A stretch of 64,000 nucleotides of DNA from Streptomyces sp. V4I2 (GTDB lineage: Bacteria; Actinomycetota; Actinomycetes; Streptomycetales; Streptomycetaceae), in assembly GCF_030817655.1 (NCBI RefSeq), contig NZ_JAUSZM010000003.1:10168001-10232000 (forward strand). Reading direction: 5' to 3'. A model generated the notes under the pieces. It saw nothing but the letters and a program-made list of their open reading frames with translations. It was not told the origin of the DNA and did not search any database. A program made the position numbers and the translations under genes. Below are positions 1 through 9,100 of the stretch, in pieces. How positions within the stretch are numbered: position 1 is the first letter of the stretch; the number at the start of each line of letters is the position of its first letter.

Positions 1-182
1 TGCTGCGGCAGGCGGTCACCGATCTGCACCAGACGGTGATCATGGTCACGCACGACCCGGTGGCCGCCGCACACACCGACCACGCTGTCTTCCTGAGCAC
101 CGGTCGCATCGTCGATGAAATGGGCGCACCGAGCGCGGACCGTGTCGCGGAAGTCCTCTCCGGCCTGCGGAGGACCGCCTGA
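1..182 (+). CDS. ABC transporter ATP-binding protein, C-terminal end (partial)
   Basis: The window opens inside this gene; the first complete codon is at base 3 and the TGA is at 180-182. The visible 59 residues hold the H-loop region (VIMVTHDPVAAAHTDHAVFL) and the usual tail of a MacB/LolD-type ATPase, where a His after the Walker B helix senses the gamma-phosphate. It would power the permease encoded next: its stop shares one base with that gene's ATG (TGATG at 180-184), so the two are translationally coupled. The Walker A, signature and Walker B motifs lie outside the window, so the exact subfamily is inferred from the partner. Confidence 0.88.
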   Translation, partial: LRQAVTDLHQTVIMVTHDPVAAAHTDHAVFLSTGRIVDEMGAPSADRVAEVLSGLRRTA

Positions 183-2752
183 TGCTGAGCCTCGCCCTGC
201 TGACGCTGAAGGCCCGCAAGGGCGGTTTCGCCGGTACGTTCGTCGCGTTGCTGCTGGGTGCCGCCGTCCTCAGCGCCTGCGGCATGCTCCTGGAGTCGGG
301 CATACGGGCCGGGTCGTCCCCCGAGCGATACGCGGCGGCCGACGCGGTCGTCGCGGGCCGGCAGGAAGTGGAACTGACCCTGAAGGACCTGGACGGATCG
401 TCCCTCAAGGAGTCGCAGCCGCTGCCGGAACGCGTACCGCTGGCAGCCTCGGTGGCCGACCGGATCACTGGCGTCGACGGCGTCAGGTCGGTGATCGCGG
501 ACATAGGCGCAGCGGTGCGCCTGGTGACCGGGGACGGGCAGCCGGTGGCCGGGCGGCACGGCTCGGCACCGGAGGCGCACAACTGGTCGGGCCTGTCCCT
601 CGGCGACTTCCGACTGACCGCCGGCCACGCACCGCGCACGGCCGGGGAGATCGCCCTGGACACCGAGATCGCCGGACGGGCGGGCATCCGCCCTGGGGAC
701 GAGGTCCGCCTCATGACCACGTCCGTGCCCCGTACCTTCGAGGTCGCCGGACTCGTCACGCTGAAGGACGGCCGGGCGCCCCGCCGGTCGGTCGCGTTCA
801 TGTCCGAACCGGCCCTGCGCCAACTGGCGCCCGCGCCCTCCGCGTACGCCTTCGGTGTCCTCGCCGCCCCCGGTACGTCACCCGAGCGACTGGCCGACGA
901 CATCAAGGCGGCGCTCGACGACGACACGCTCGCCGTGCACACGGGGGAGGGGCGCGGACGGGTGGAGTTCCTCGACATCACCGCCAGCGGGTCGAATCTC
1001 GTGGTGCTGGCGGCCGCGGTCGGCGGCAACGTCCTGCTCATCGCCGTCTTCGTGCTGTTCGCCACGACATCGCTGTCCATCCGGCACCGCCGCCGGGAGA
1101 TCGCGCTGCTGCGCGCGATCGGCACCACACCCGGTCAGATCCGGCGCCTGGTCGCCGCGGAGGCCGCCGTCACAGGCCTGGTCGCCGGGGCGCTGGGCTG
1201 TCCGGTCGGGCTGGTCCTGGTGTACTGGCTGCGCGACCGGTTCGCCGGACACGGCATCGTGCCGCCCGACTTCGGGCTCGCCATCAGCCCGTTGCCCTTC
1301 CTCGCGGCGGTGCTCGTGACCGTGCTGACCGCGCTGGTCGCGGTACTGTCCGCCTCTGGGCGCGCGACCCGGATACGGCCGACGGAGGCGCTCGGAGAAG
1401 CCGCGCTGGAGGCCCCCGGTCTCGGCCGCGGACGCAAGGTCGCCGGCAGTGTGCTCCTTGTCCTGGCGGCGGGCATCTTCGCCGCCGGCCTCGCGCAGAA
1501 CGCCGACTTCTTCACCCTTGTCGGGCTCGCCAACTCCCTCGTACTCCTCCTCGTGATCGCCGTCGCAGTGCTCGGCCCGCTGGTCTCCCGCGCCGCCGTA
1601 CGCCTGCTCGGCCCGCTGGTGAACAGGACCGGCGTCACGGGCTTCCTGGCGGCGGCCAACACGCGGGCCAACGTGGGCAGACTGGCCGGTGCGATCACAC
1701 CGCTCGTGCTCGCCGTCGCCTTCGCGTCGACCGTGGTCTTCACCCAGACCACCGGCCTGAGGGAGTCGGCCGACCAACTGCGGTCCGGCCTTGTCGCTGA
1801 CCACGTCCTCACGGCGCCGTCCGGGGTGTCACCCGAACTGGCCCACAAGGTGAGGGACATGAAGCAGGTGCGGTCCGCCACCGGAATCGTGAAATCCAAG
1901 GTCGTGGCGGTGGGCAGGCTGCTGGGCGCAGAGGCGTCCGTCTCGCTCAGCGCGCAGGGCGTGGACCCCCGCGCCCTCGGCACCGCACTCGATCTGCGGT
2001 CGCGCGCAGGGGACTTGACCACGTTGTCGGACACCAGCGTGGCGATCAGCACCACCACCGCGTCCTGGCTCGGCCTCGGCGTCGGTGACACGGCCAGGCT
2101 GTACCTGGGCGACGGCACCCCGTTCCGGGGACAGGTCGTCGCCGTCTACGAACGCGGCTTCGGGTTCGCCGAGGTCACCCTGGAGCACGACCTGCTGCTC
2201 GCCCACACCACGCGAAAGGTCGACGCGTCCGTACTCGTACGCTCCGACCCCACGGCATCCGGCGTCCCCGAGGCTCTCTCCGACGTGGCGGCGGACTACC
2301 CGGGCACCGTGCTCCGGGACGGGCTCGCCGTCGACGACCAGCTGACAGAGCAGCAGGCGAACGCCTGGGTCAACTACCTCGTCGTGGGGTTGATCATCGC
2401 GTACACGGCGATCACCGTCGTCAACACGCTGGCGATGAGTACGGGCGCACGACGGCGGGAGTTCGCGCTCCTGCGGCTGTCCGGGACCGCCCGTCGTCAG
2501 GTCGTGGGCATGATGCGCCGGGAGACCGTCATCGTCATCGTGGCCGGGGTGGGAATCGGGACGCTGCTGTCCGCGTTCCCGCTGATCCTCGTGTCCCTGG
2601 CACTGAGCGACTCGCCGTGGCCGGCCGTGTCCGGTCTCGGCTGTCTGGCGATCGCGGGGGCGACGGCGGTGCTGGCGGCCGCGGGCACGATGGTGCCGAC
2701 GCGGGTGCTGCTGAGGATTCGGCCGGTCGAGGCGATCGGAGGGAAGGAGTAG
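182..2752 (+). CDS. ABC transporter permease, FtsX/MacB family
   Basis: 856-residue membrane protein. A first transmembrane helix lies near residues 15-38, followed by a large extracytoplasmic domain (about 40-265). A first FtsX-type four-helix block starts near residue 270 and contains the cytoplasmic motif RRREIALLRAIGTT. More helices lie at about 425-520, then a second extracytoplasmic domain, and a second FtsX block near 725-850 with the matching motif RRREFALLRLSGTA. Two-block permeases of this size work with a dedicated ATPase, here the overlapping upstream gene, and usually export lipids, peptides or drugs or drive envelope remodelling. The substrate cannot be read from sequence. No two-component pair or substrate-binding gene is visible beside it. 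Confidence 0.94.
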   Translation: MLSLALLTLKARKGGFAGTFVALLLGAAVLSACGMLLESGIRAGSSPERYAAADAVVAGRQEVELTLKDLDGSSLKESQPLPERVPLAASVADRITGVDGVRSVIADIGAAVRLVTGDGQPVAGRHGSAPEAHNWSGLSLGDFRLTAGHAPRTAGEIALDTEIAGRAGIRPGDEVRLMTTSVPRTFEVAGLVTLKDGRAPRRSVAFMSEPALRQLAPAPSAYAFGVLAAPGTSPERLADDIKAALDDDTLAVHTGEGRGRVEFLDITASGSNLVVLAAAVGGNVLLIAVFVLFATTSLSIRHRRREIALLRAIGTTPGQIRRLVAAEAAVTGLVAGALGCPVGLVLVYWLRDRFAGHGIVPPDFGLAISPLPFLAAVLVTVLTALVAVLSASGRATRIRPTEALGEAALEAPGLGRGRKVAGSVLLVLAAGIFAAGLAQNADFFTLVGLANSLVLLLVIAVAVLGPLVSRAAVRLLGPLVNRTGVTGFLAAANTRANVGRLAGAITPLVLAVAFASTVVFTQTTGLRESADQLRSGLVADHVLTAPSGVSPELAHKVRDMKQVRSATGIVKSKVVAVGRLLGAEASVSLSAQGVDPRALGTALDLRSRAGDLTTLSDTSVAISTTTASWLGLGVGDTARLYLGDGTPFRGQVVAVYERGFGFAEVTLEHDLLLAHTTRKVDASVLVRSDPTASGVPEALSDVAADYPGTVLRDGLAVDDQLTEQQANAWVNYLVVGLIIAYTAITVVNTLAMSTGARRREFALLRLSGTARRQVVGMMRRETVIVIVAGVGIGTLLSAFPLILVSLALSDSPWPAVSGLGCLAIAGATAVLAAAGTMVPTRVLLRIRPVEAIGGKE

Positions 2753-3201
2753 AAGGGGTGCGCTGCTTTCGCGTCTGGTCCTAGGTTGGCGACGACCGCC
2801 AGTGAGGCGTCACACCGCCGCAAGAACGGTGCCGCGAAGGCCGGTTGTACGTCACCCAGGTGTGTCGGCACCCGGCGGCGGCACAGCGCCGTCGGTCCGG
2901 GCGAAGGCCGCCCACCACTCCAGCAGCTCGGCCTCGAAGTCCCGAGCCTCGCCAGTCGCGATCCGCTTGAACCACGAGCTGCGCCTCGACCTCGCGTCGT
3001 GTGGCCGTGCCTTTGGCTCCGTCTGTCCGGTCAGGTAGGGACCGAGGTCACCGCCGCACGTACGGCCCTCACAGTGGGCGGCTGGGCGGTCCTGTACGCC
3101 CCGCTCACGCTCTGGTGGCCTGCCGCCGCCCTGCTCACTGCGGCCGTTGCAAAAGGCAAGGAGAACTCTCTCCTTGCCACTCTCAACATATAGCGCGCTG
3201 G
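2753..3201. other. Spacer with faint coding remnants
   Basis: About 450 bases without a convincing gene. The minus strand near 2870-3000 reads as an acidic stretch (ARDFEAELLEWWAAFAR) and the plus strand at 3070-3192 reads as a hydrophobic stretch (WAVLYAPLTLWWPAAALLTA). Both look like pieces of former genes that I do not recognise. The right end carries a hairpin and then the RAE upstream of rph. Confidence 0.4.
3155..3178. terminator. Hairpin upstream of the RAE, possible terminator
   Basis: GGCAAGGAG at 3155-3163 is the exact reverse complement of CTCCTTGCC at 3170-3178, with a 6-base loop. There is no T-run on either side, so it may end upstream transcription or act as a second binding site near the RAE 24 bases downstream. 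Confidence 0.4.
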
Positions 3202-3220
3202 GGGGCTTGCCGCAAGACCC
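3202..3220 (+). promoter_or_regulatory. Rifamycin-associated element (RAE)
   Basis: The 19 bases GGGGCTTGCCGCAAGACCC form an imperfect inverted repeat (CTTGC/GCAAG core) that fits the RAE known from promoters of actinomycete rifamycin-inactivating genes. The element makes those genes rifamycin-responsive. Here it sits 57 bases before the start of a decayed glycosyltransferase and 316 bases before rph. The consensus is from memory, but its position ahead of rph makes the call strong. Confidence 0.82.
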
Positions 3221-3277
3221 GGGTCACGGCGGAGAATCGTCGGCCGATGCCCCAACCTGCGGAGATGGGAGCACGAC

Positions 3278-3425
3278 GTGCGTGTGTTGTTGGCGACGCA
3301 TGGGGACGCGGTGACGTCGAAGCACTGGCGGGACCGGCAGGTGCGGTTGCTGGCGCTGGCGCGGAGGCACGGAGGTGCGCGCCGCCCGCCTGGGCGGAGC
3401 GGTCGGCCGACTCGTCAGAGGGAAG
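3278..3425 (+). pseudogene. Remnant of a family-1 glycosyltransferase start, rgt-like
   Basis: A GTG at 3278, preceded by GGAG about 15 bases upstream, opens VRVLLATHG, matching the (M)RVLLATYGSRGD start of GT1 antibiotic glycosyltransferases. After a frameshift in the GGGG run at 3302-3305 the next frame reads RGDVEALAG, and after another shift GAEARRCAPPAWAER, which match the next family motifs in order. Then homology stops, about 110 bases before rph. Because an RAE stands directly in front, the lost gene was most likely rifamycin glycosyltransferase (Rgt, which glucosylates rifampin). That identity is inferred; only about 45 codons survive. Confidence 0.6.
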
Positions 3426-3536
3426 GCAACCAGGGATGAGGACGTGCTCGACAAGAGGTTCGACAGAGTTGGAGGAGCCGGTGATTCGATCGGCCACCGC
3501 AGTGCAACGGAGCACGGCTGCCTCGGAGGTGTCGCA

Positions 3537-6134
3537 GTGATCGAGCCGTACGTGTTGGGTCTTCAAGAGGTTGACGAGACGAAGGTCGCCGTCGTTGGCG
3601 GAAAGGGCGCACACCTGGGCAGGCTGTCGCGGATCGAAGGCATCCGTGTGCCGGGTGGCTTTTGCGTGACGACGGACGCCTTCCGGCGGATCATGGAGGA
3701 AGGGCCGTCGATCGACGATCGGCTCGATCAGCTGTCGCGCCTGGACCCGGACGACCGGGAGGCGATCCGCACGCTCAGCGCGCAGATTCGCCGGACCATC
3801 GAAGGGATTGCCATCCCGGGCGATGTCGCGGCGGCGATCGCCCGCGCGCTCGCCCAGGGCGGCGAGCAAGCTGCCTACGCCGTCCGATCCAGCGCGACGG
3901 CAGAGGACCTGCCGACGGCCTCCTTCGCCGGCCAGCACGACTCGTATCTGAACGTCGTGGGGCCGACGGCGATCCTGCAGCAGGTCAGCCGGTGCTGGGC
4001 CTCGCTGTTCACCGAGCGGGCCGTGACCTACCGCCGGCGAAACGGCATCGACCACCGTACGGTCCACATGGCCGTGGTCGTGCAGCAGATGGTGTTCCCG
4101 CAGGCTGCCGGCATCCTGTTCACCGCCGACCCCGTCACGGGCAACCGGAAGGTCGCCACCGTGGACGCCGGGTTCGGGCTCGGCGAGGCTCTGGTCTCCG
4201 GCCTGGTGAATCCGGACGTCTTCAAGGTGCGAGACGGCGAAGTCGTCGCCAAGGCGATCGCCGCCAAACAGCGTGCCGTTCACGCCCTGCCGGCCGGCGG
4301 TACGCGGGAAGTGGCGGTCGACTCGCACCGGCAGGAGCAGCCGGCGCTGACGGATGCGCAGGTCGTGCGGCTCGCGCAGCTCGGGCGGCGGATCGAAGCG
4401 CACTTCGGTCGCCCGCAGGACATCGAATGGTGCCTGGTCGACGATGGCTTCCAGATCGTTCAGAGCCGGCCGATCACGACGCTGTTCCCCGTCCCCAAGA
4501 CAGGTGACCAGGAGAATCACGTCTACGTCTCCGTTGGTCACGGGCAGATGATGACCGACCCCATGAAGCCTCTGGGGCTCTCCGTGTGGCAGCTGACGGC
4601 CATGGTGCCGATGCACGAGGCCGGCGGGAGGCTGTTCGTCGACGTCACCCGGCGCCTGGCCTCGCCCGCGAGCCGCGCCGGCCTCCTGGACGCCATGGGA
4701 AGAGGCGATCCCCTGATCAGGGACGCTCTGGAGACCGTCCTCGACCGCGACGATTTCGTCCCGTCGCTCCCGGACACGGGTCCCGGCGCGCCGTCGGCCG
4801 GCGATGCGTCCGCCCCGATCGAGACCGATCCGGCCATCGTCACCGAGCTGATGGAGCGCAGCCAGGCGTCCATCGCCGCCTTGGAGCGCGACATCCGGAC
4901 GAAGACCGGACCGGCGCTGTTCGACTTCCTGCTGGAAGCATTCGAGGAGCACAAGCGGGTCCTCGGTGATCCGCTGAACCTTCAGGCGATCATGGCGGGG
5001 ATGGAGGCCACGTGGTGGCTCAACGACAAGCTGCTGGAGTGGCTGGGCGAGAAGAACGCGGCTGACACGCTCACCCTGTCCGCCCCCGGCAACGTCACCT
5101 CCGAGATGGGACTGGCGCTGCTCGACGTCGCGGATGTGATCCGCCCGCATGCGGAGGTGGTGGCATTCCTGCAGGGCGTCGAGGGGGAGGGCTTCCTGGA
5201 CGAGCTGGCGAAGCTCGCGGGCGGGACCGAAGCGCGCGACGCCATCGAGAGCTACCTCGACCGGTATGGCATGCGCTGCGTCGGCGAGATCGACATCACG
5301 AGGCCACGTTGGCGCGAGCGCCCCACCACGCTCGTGCCCGTGATCCTCGACAACGTCAGGAACTTCGAGCCGGGTGCCGCCCAGCGGCGTTTCGAGCAAG
5401 GGCGGCAGAAGGCGCGGAAGAAGGAACAGGACGTGCTGTCACGCTTGCGGGCTCTGCCGGACGGGGAGCAGAAGGCCGACGAGACCAAGCGGATGATCGA
5501 CCGGGTCCGAACCTTCATCGGGTACCGGGAGTACCCGAAGTACGCCATCGTCAGCCGCTACTTCGTCTACAAGCAGGCCCTGCTGGAGGAGGCCGAGCGT
5601 CTCGTGCAGGCCAACGTGCTTCCTGAGAAGGAGGACATCTTCCACCTCACCTTCCAGGAACTCCACGACGTCGTGCGCTCGAACCAGGTGGATGACCAGC
5701 TCGTCCAGCAGCGCAAGGAGGCGTTCCGGGCCTATCACGCGCTCACACCGCCCCGGGTGCTCACCTCGGACGGTGAGGCCGTCACCGGGGCGTACCGGCG
5801 CGACGACGTGCCGGCCGGGGCCCTGATCGGCCTGCCGGTTTCCGCCGGGACCATCGAGGGACGGGCCCGCGTCATCCTTGACATGGCGGAGGCCGATCTC
5901 GAAGCGGGCGACATCCTGGTCACGACGTCCACGGACCCCAGCTGGTCGCCGCTGTTCGTCGGAATCGCGGGCCTGGTGACGGAGGTTGGCGGTCTGATGA
6001 CCCATGGCGCAGTGATCGCCCGGGAGTACGGCTTGCCGGCCGTCGTGGGCGTGGAGCACGCCTCGCGGCTGATCCGGGACGGGCAGCGGATCCGCGTGCA
6101 CGGAACCGACGGGTACGTCGAGATCCTGCCTTGA
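3537..6134 (+). CDS. rph: Rifampin phosphotransferase
   Basis: 865 residues from a GTG at 3537, which gives the normal family length and the expected start IEPYVLGLQEVDETKVAVVG; the open frame runs further upstream but that part is not family sequence. The N-terminal ATP-binding domain (about 1-315) has the GGKGAHLG lysine loop (K23) and RSSATAEDLPTASFAGQ. A helical rifampin-binding region follows, then a C-terminal swivelling phosphohistidine domain with GGLMTHGAVIAREYGLP; the catalytic His is near residue 823. Family enzymes use ATP to phosphorylate the C21 hydroxyl of rifampin, yielding AMP and phosphate, and inactivate the drug. An RAE lies 316 bases upstream. The gene looks intact. Confidence 0.97.
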   Translation: MIEPYVLGLQEVDETKVAVVGGKGAHLGRLSRIEGIRVPGGFCVTTDAFRRIMEEGPSIDDRLDQLSRLDPDDREAIRTLSAQIRRTIEGIAIPGDVAAAIARALAQGGEQAAYAVRSSATAEDLPTASFAGQHDSYLNVVGPTAILQQVSRCWASLFTERAVTYRRRNGIDHRTVHMAVVVQQMVFPQAAGILFTADPVTGNRKVATVDAGFGLGEALVSGLVNPDVFKVRDGEVVAKAIAAKQRAVHALPAGGTREVAVDSHRQEQPALTDAQVVRLAQLGRRIEAHFGRPQDIEWCLVDDGFQIVQSRPITTLFPVPKTGDQENHVYVSVGHGQMMTDPMKPLGLSVWQLTAMVPMHEAGGRLFVDVTRRLASPASRAGLLDAMGRGDPLIRDALETVLDRDDFVPSLPDTGPGAPSAGDASAPIETDPAIVTELMERSQASIAALERDIRTKTGPALFDFLLEAFEEHKRVLGDPLNLQAIMAGMEATWWLNDKLLEWLGEKNAADTLTLSAPGNVTSEMGLALLDVADVIRPHAEVVAFLQGVEGEGFLDELAKLAGGTEARDAIESYLDRYGMRCVGEIDITRPRWRERPTTLVPVILDNVRNFEPGAAQRRFEQGRQKARKKEQDVLSRLRALPDGEQKADETKRMIDRVRTFIGYREYPKYAIVSRYFVYKQALLEEAERLVQANVLPEKEDIFHLTFQELHDVVRSNQVDDQLVQQRKEAFRAYHALTPPRVLTSDGEAVTGAYRRDDVPAGALIGLPVSAGTIEGRARVILDMAEADLEAGDILVTTSTDPSWSPLFVGIAGLVTEVGGLMTHGAVIAREYGLPAVVGVEHASRLIRDGQRIRVHGTDGYVEILP

Positions 6135-6396
6135 CCGACCACACCGAGCAGCCTGATCCGTAGCTTCCCGACCAAACTGGCTCCTCGTCAGCGGGCGCCG
6201 TCGGCTGGGTCGCCCTGGCGAGCAGCAGGCGTCCGCGCGCCCCGGGCCGGATCGGGCTGCGCCGCCTCATCCTGAGGTCGCCGTGGCGCATCGTTCCCAC
6301 ACCGCACTCTTCACCAAGTGCCTTCACTGCCGCGTTTTCCGGCAGGGGCACGCGCGTTAGGGGAGATACAGGAATCACAAAGATTGGACAGAGTGA

Positions 6397-6425
6397 TTGA
6401 CGCGCTCATGGCGTGACTCTACCTT
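6397..6425 (+). promoter_or_regulatory. Predicted promoter of the GH43 gene
   Basis: TTGACG at 6397-6402, a 17-base spacer and TACCTT at 6420-6425 fit the housekeeping-type -35/-10 pattern, about 100 bases before the ATG at 6526. It lies in a 390-base gap (6135-6525) that holds no other recognisable feature. Confidence 0.5.
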
Positions 6426-6525
6426 CTGACCGACTCCCCGAACTCCGTTCGGTATATCGACCAAAACTGTCAGTTTCTCCGACTGATCGTCACCTTGAGG
6501 GCACCGCACACCCCTTGGAGCGCGC

Positions 6526-7914
6526 ATGACTCCCCGCCCCGCCCCCTCCCGCCGTCACTTCCTCGGCATGGCCACCGCCACGCCTCTGGCCGTGACCGGC
6601 GCCCTGACCCTCGGTGCCGGCACCGCGTACGCCGCCGACTCGGCGTACGTGATGTGCTACTTCACCGAGTCGACCAGCCTTGGCGAGGGGACCGACTACG
6701 GCCTCCATCTCGCCGTCAGCAAGGACTCGCTGAACTGGACGCCGCTCAACCAGAACAACCCGGTGGTCACCCCCACCGCCGGCGCGCTGGGCCTGCGCGA
6801 CCCGTTCATCCTGCGCAAGCAGGACGGCACCTTCGTGGTCCTCGCCACCGACCTCAAGGGCACCGACTGGAACTACGTCAGCCAGTACATCCATGTGTGG
6901 GACTCGGCCGACCTGCGCACCTTCACCGGCTACCGGCGGCTGAAGCTGCACGACATGAACACGCACAGCTGGGCGCCCGAGGCGTTCTGGGACGCGGGCC
7001 GCGGCCAGTACGCGATCATCTACTCCGCCGTCAACAGCAGTGGCCACAACGTCATCATGGTCAACTACACGACCGACTTCCTCACCGCCTCCGCTCCCCA
7101 GGTCTTCTTCGACCCCGGCTACGACGTGATCGACGGCGACATGGCCGTCGGCGTCAACGGCGTCAACTACCTGTACTTCAAGAAGAACCAGACGCTCGTC
7201 GGGGCACGATCCACCTCCCTCGACCCGGGCAGCTTCAAGGAGTTCACCACGGGCGTCGCCCACGGCGGCACCGAGGCCCCGACCCTCGTCAAGTCTCTGA
7301 CGTCCAGCACCTGGTACCTGTGGGGCGACACCTACACCCCCAACGGCGTCTTCTACGCCTGGCAGTCCACCGACCTCGCCTCGGGCACCTGGACCGCCCT
7401 CGACCAGAAGACCTACACCCAGCCCCTGAACTCCAAGCACTGCGGCATCGCGACCATCACCACGGCCCAGTACGACAACCTCATCACCAAGTGGGGCGCG
7501 CCGGCCTGGAACCGCCTGAAGTCCTACAACCTTCCGGCCCGTTACATCCGCCACTCCAACTACATCGGCCGCATCGACGAGTACCCCATCGACCCGCCCT
7601 CCGACTCCCAGTGGAAGCTCGTCCCCGGTCTCGCCGACCCCGCCGGCGTCTCGTTCCAGTCGGTCAAGTTCCCGACGCGGTACCTGCGCCACTACAACTA
7701 CCAGCTCCAACTCGACGTCAACGACGGCACGTCGACGTTCTCGGCGGACGCGACCTTCTACCGCACGGCGGGCCTGGCGGACGCGAGTTGGGCGTCGTTC
7801 CGGTCGTACAACTACTCGACCCGGTACATCCGCCACTCGAACTACGTGCTGCGCATCGACCCGATCTCCACGACCACGGAGCGGCAGGACGCCACTTTCC
7901 GCGTCGGATACTGA
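6526..7914 (+). CDS. Secreted GH43-type arabinanase/arabinofuranosidase with AbfB (CBM42) domain
   Basis: 462 residues. The N-terminus is a twin-arginine signal peptide (SRRHFLGMA, then a hydrophobic run and cleavage after GTAYA), so the enzyme is exported folded. Residues about 40-320 form a five-bladed GH43-like propeller: LRDPFIL carries a conserved Asp, WAPEAFW is a family hallmark, and GGTEAPTLVK carries a candidate general-acid Glu. The last 140 residues are an AbfB arabinose-binding trefoil, with three repeats of the type RYIRHSNY / RYLRHYNY / RYIRHSNY. The likely role is release of arabinose from plant arabinan or arabinoxylan. A truncated GH27 gene follows, which suggests a former hemicellulose-use locus. 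Exact substrate specificity is not readable. Confidence 0.88.
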   Translation: MTPRPAPSRRHFLGMATATPLAVTGALTLGAGTAYAADSAYVMCYFTESTSLGEGTDYGLHLAVSKDSLNWTPLNQNNPVVTPTAGALGLRDPFILRKQDGTFVVLATDLKGTDWNYVSQYIHVWDSADLRTFTGYRRLKLHDMNTHSWAPEAFWDAGRGQYAIIYSAVNSSGHNVIMVNYTTDFLTASAPQVFFDPGYDVIDGDMAVGVNGVNYLYFKKNQTLVGARSTSLDPGSFKEFTTGVAHGGTEAPTLVKSLTSSTWYLWGDTYTPNGVFYAWQSTDLASGTWTALDQKTYTQPLNSKHCGIATITTAQYDNLITKWGAPAWNRLKSYNLPARYIRHSNYIGRIDEYPIDPPSDSQWKLVPGLADPAGVSFQSVKFPTRYLRHYNYQLQLDVNDGTSTFSADATFYRTAGLADASWASFRSYNYSTRYIRHSNYVLRIDPISTTTERQDATFRVGY

Positions 7915-7931
7915 CGAGGGAGGACACCCGT

Positions 7932-8275
7932 ATGGCGCACGGTTCCGTACGAGGGTGAGCCAGACGTGTCACCCTGCGGGTCGTCGCCTTGGCCCTCGGC
8001 CTGGCAGGCCTGACGGCGGTAGCCGGCCACGAGTCGTCGGCACCGCTGTCCGCCGAGCCGGCCGCGGTCAGCACCACGCAGGCAGCCGTCAGCCCGCCGC
8101 CGATGGCCTGGACGTCCTGGAACAGCTTCGCCCGCAGCATCGACTACGAGGCCATCAAGCAGCAGACGGACGCCCTGGTCTCCTCCGGCATGGCGGCAGC
8201 GGGCTACCAGTACGTCGATCTCGACGACGGCTGGTGGCAGGGCGTCCGCAACGCCGACGGCAGCCTCGGTGAGTT
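7932..8275 (+). pseudogene. Truncated GH27 alpha-galactosidase/arabinopyranosidase
   Basis: ATG at 7932 opens MAHGSVRG and meets a stop. In the next frame the sequence continues with a signal-peptide-like stretch (VTLRVVALALGLAGLTAVAG) and then the GH27 start: PPMAWTSWNSF, a helix, ALVSSGMAAAGYQYVDLDDGWW. Homology ends near GSLGEF at about 8265, before the catalytic aspartates, so roughly the first 80 residues of the mature enzyme remain. It follows the GH43 gene closely on the same strand and was probably its partner in polysaccharide use. Confidence 0.75.
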
Positions 8276-8598
8276 CACCGTGACTCCGGCGCGGCGCACT
8301 GCTGTATTGAGAGTCCGCCGGCAACGAAGGCCGCGCCGCGCCGGCGCTGCTCTCTGGCGCGCGCCGGGAGACCGAGGACCTGGCACGAGGTCTGCGCCTG
8401 GTGGTGATGCGGCGGGGCCTCGACACGTCAGGCGGACCCGAAGCGGTCCGCGGGCCCCTGGCCCACTGACGACGTGTTCCGGCACCGACGCAGGCCGAGA
8501 CAACAGAGCTTTCCGCTCAGGCTTGCGTCTACGAGCCATGGCGGGTGGCACCCATGGGAGACCACCCGCCGGAGGCGTTCACAGTGCGCCGTACCTGT
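8276..8598. other. Spacer with unidentified coding remnant
   Basis: The plus strand at 8348-8470 reads as a plausible protein tail ending at a TGA (LLSGARRETEDLARGL, then RLVVMRRGLDTSGGP), but no start or family is visible. The 23 bases at 8354-8376 recur at 10151-10173. Confidence 0.35.
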
Positions 8599-9036
8599 TC
8601 AGTGCTGCCGCTTGCCGTGGTAGCGCTCGGCGAGGCGCGCGAGTGCGACGGCGCCGAGGAGCAGGCCGAAGTCGCGCAGTGCGATGTCGTAGTAGTCGGG
8701 GATGGTCAGCAGGTTGACGATGATGCCCGCCAGCCACCCGGCCACCAGCCAGGCTCCGAAGCGGGGCGCGAGGGCTACGGCGATGCCTGCCGCGATCTCG
8801 ATCGCGCCCACCGCGTACATGGCCGCCTGGGCGCTGCCGGGGACGAAGTCGTTGATCCACGGCGCGAGGTACATGGGCCAGTCCACGAGCAGGTTGGCGA
8901 ACTTGTCCAGCCCGAAGAGGATCGGCGCCACCGTGAAGGCGGTGCGCAGGACCAGGAACGCCTGGTAGCCGGGGTCGGCGAGCAGCGCACGCCGCGGGGC
9001 GGCGGACGTCGTGCTGGTGTTTGCGGAGGACAACAT
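8599..9036 (-). CDS. DoxX-like small membrane protein
   Basis: 145 residues with four predicted membrane helices (around 25-45, 68-88, 93-112 and 118-135). It has the DoxX-family layout, including FLVLRTAFTVAPILFGLDKF near the N-terminus and an IEIAAGIAVAL helix. DoxX-type proteins are membrane components linked to redox or sulfur metabolism, but most lack a defined reaction. The ATG at 9036 has a good ribosome site (AGGAGAGG). It is divergent from the regulator at 9101, with 64 bases between them, so that regulator may control it. Confidence 0.8.
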   Translation of the reverse strand: MLSSANTSTTSAAPRRALLADPGYQAFLVLRTAFTVAPILFGLDKFANLLVDWPMYLAPWINDFVPGSAQAAMYAVGAIEIAAGIAVALAPRFGAWLVAGWLAGIIVNLLTIPDYYDIALRDFGLLLGAVALARLAERYHGKRQH

Positions 9037-9100
9037 GGCGGCCTCTCCTTCTATTGACAGCTTTCATTAACTATAGAAGCGCGGAAGTTTTCTTTAGTCA

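Noticed and set aside
3183..5399. 738-residue open frame on the minus strand through rph
   Set aside because: It is a GC-codon shadow of rph: Arg/Gly/His-rich, no family motif, and the plus frame is a full-length known enzyme.
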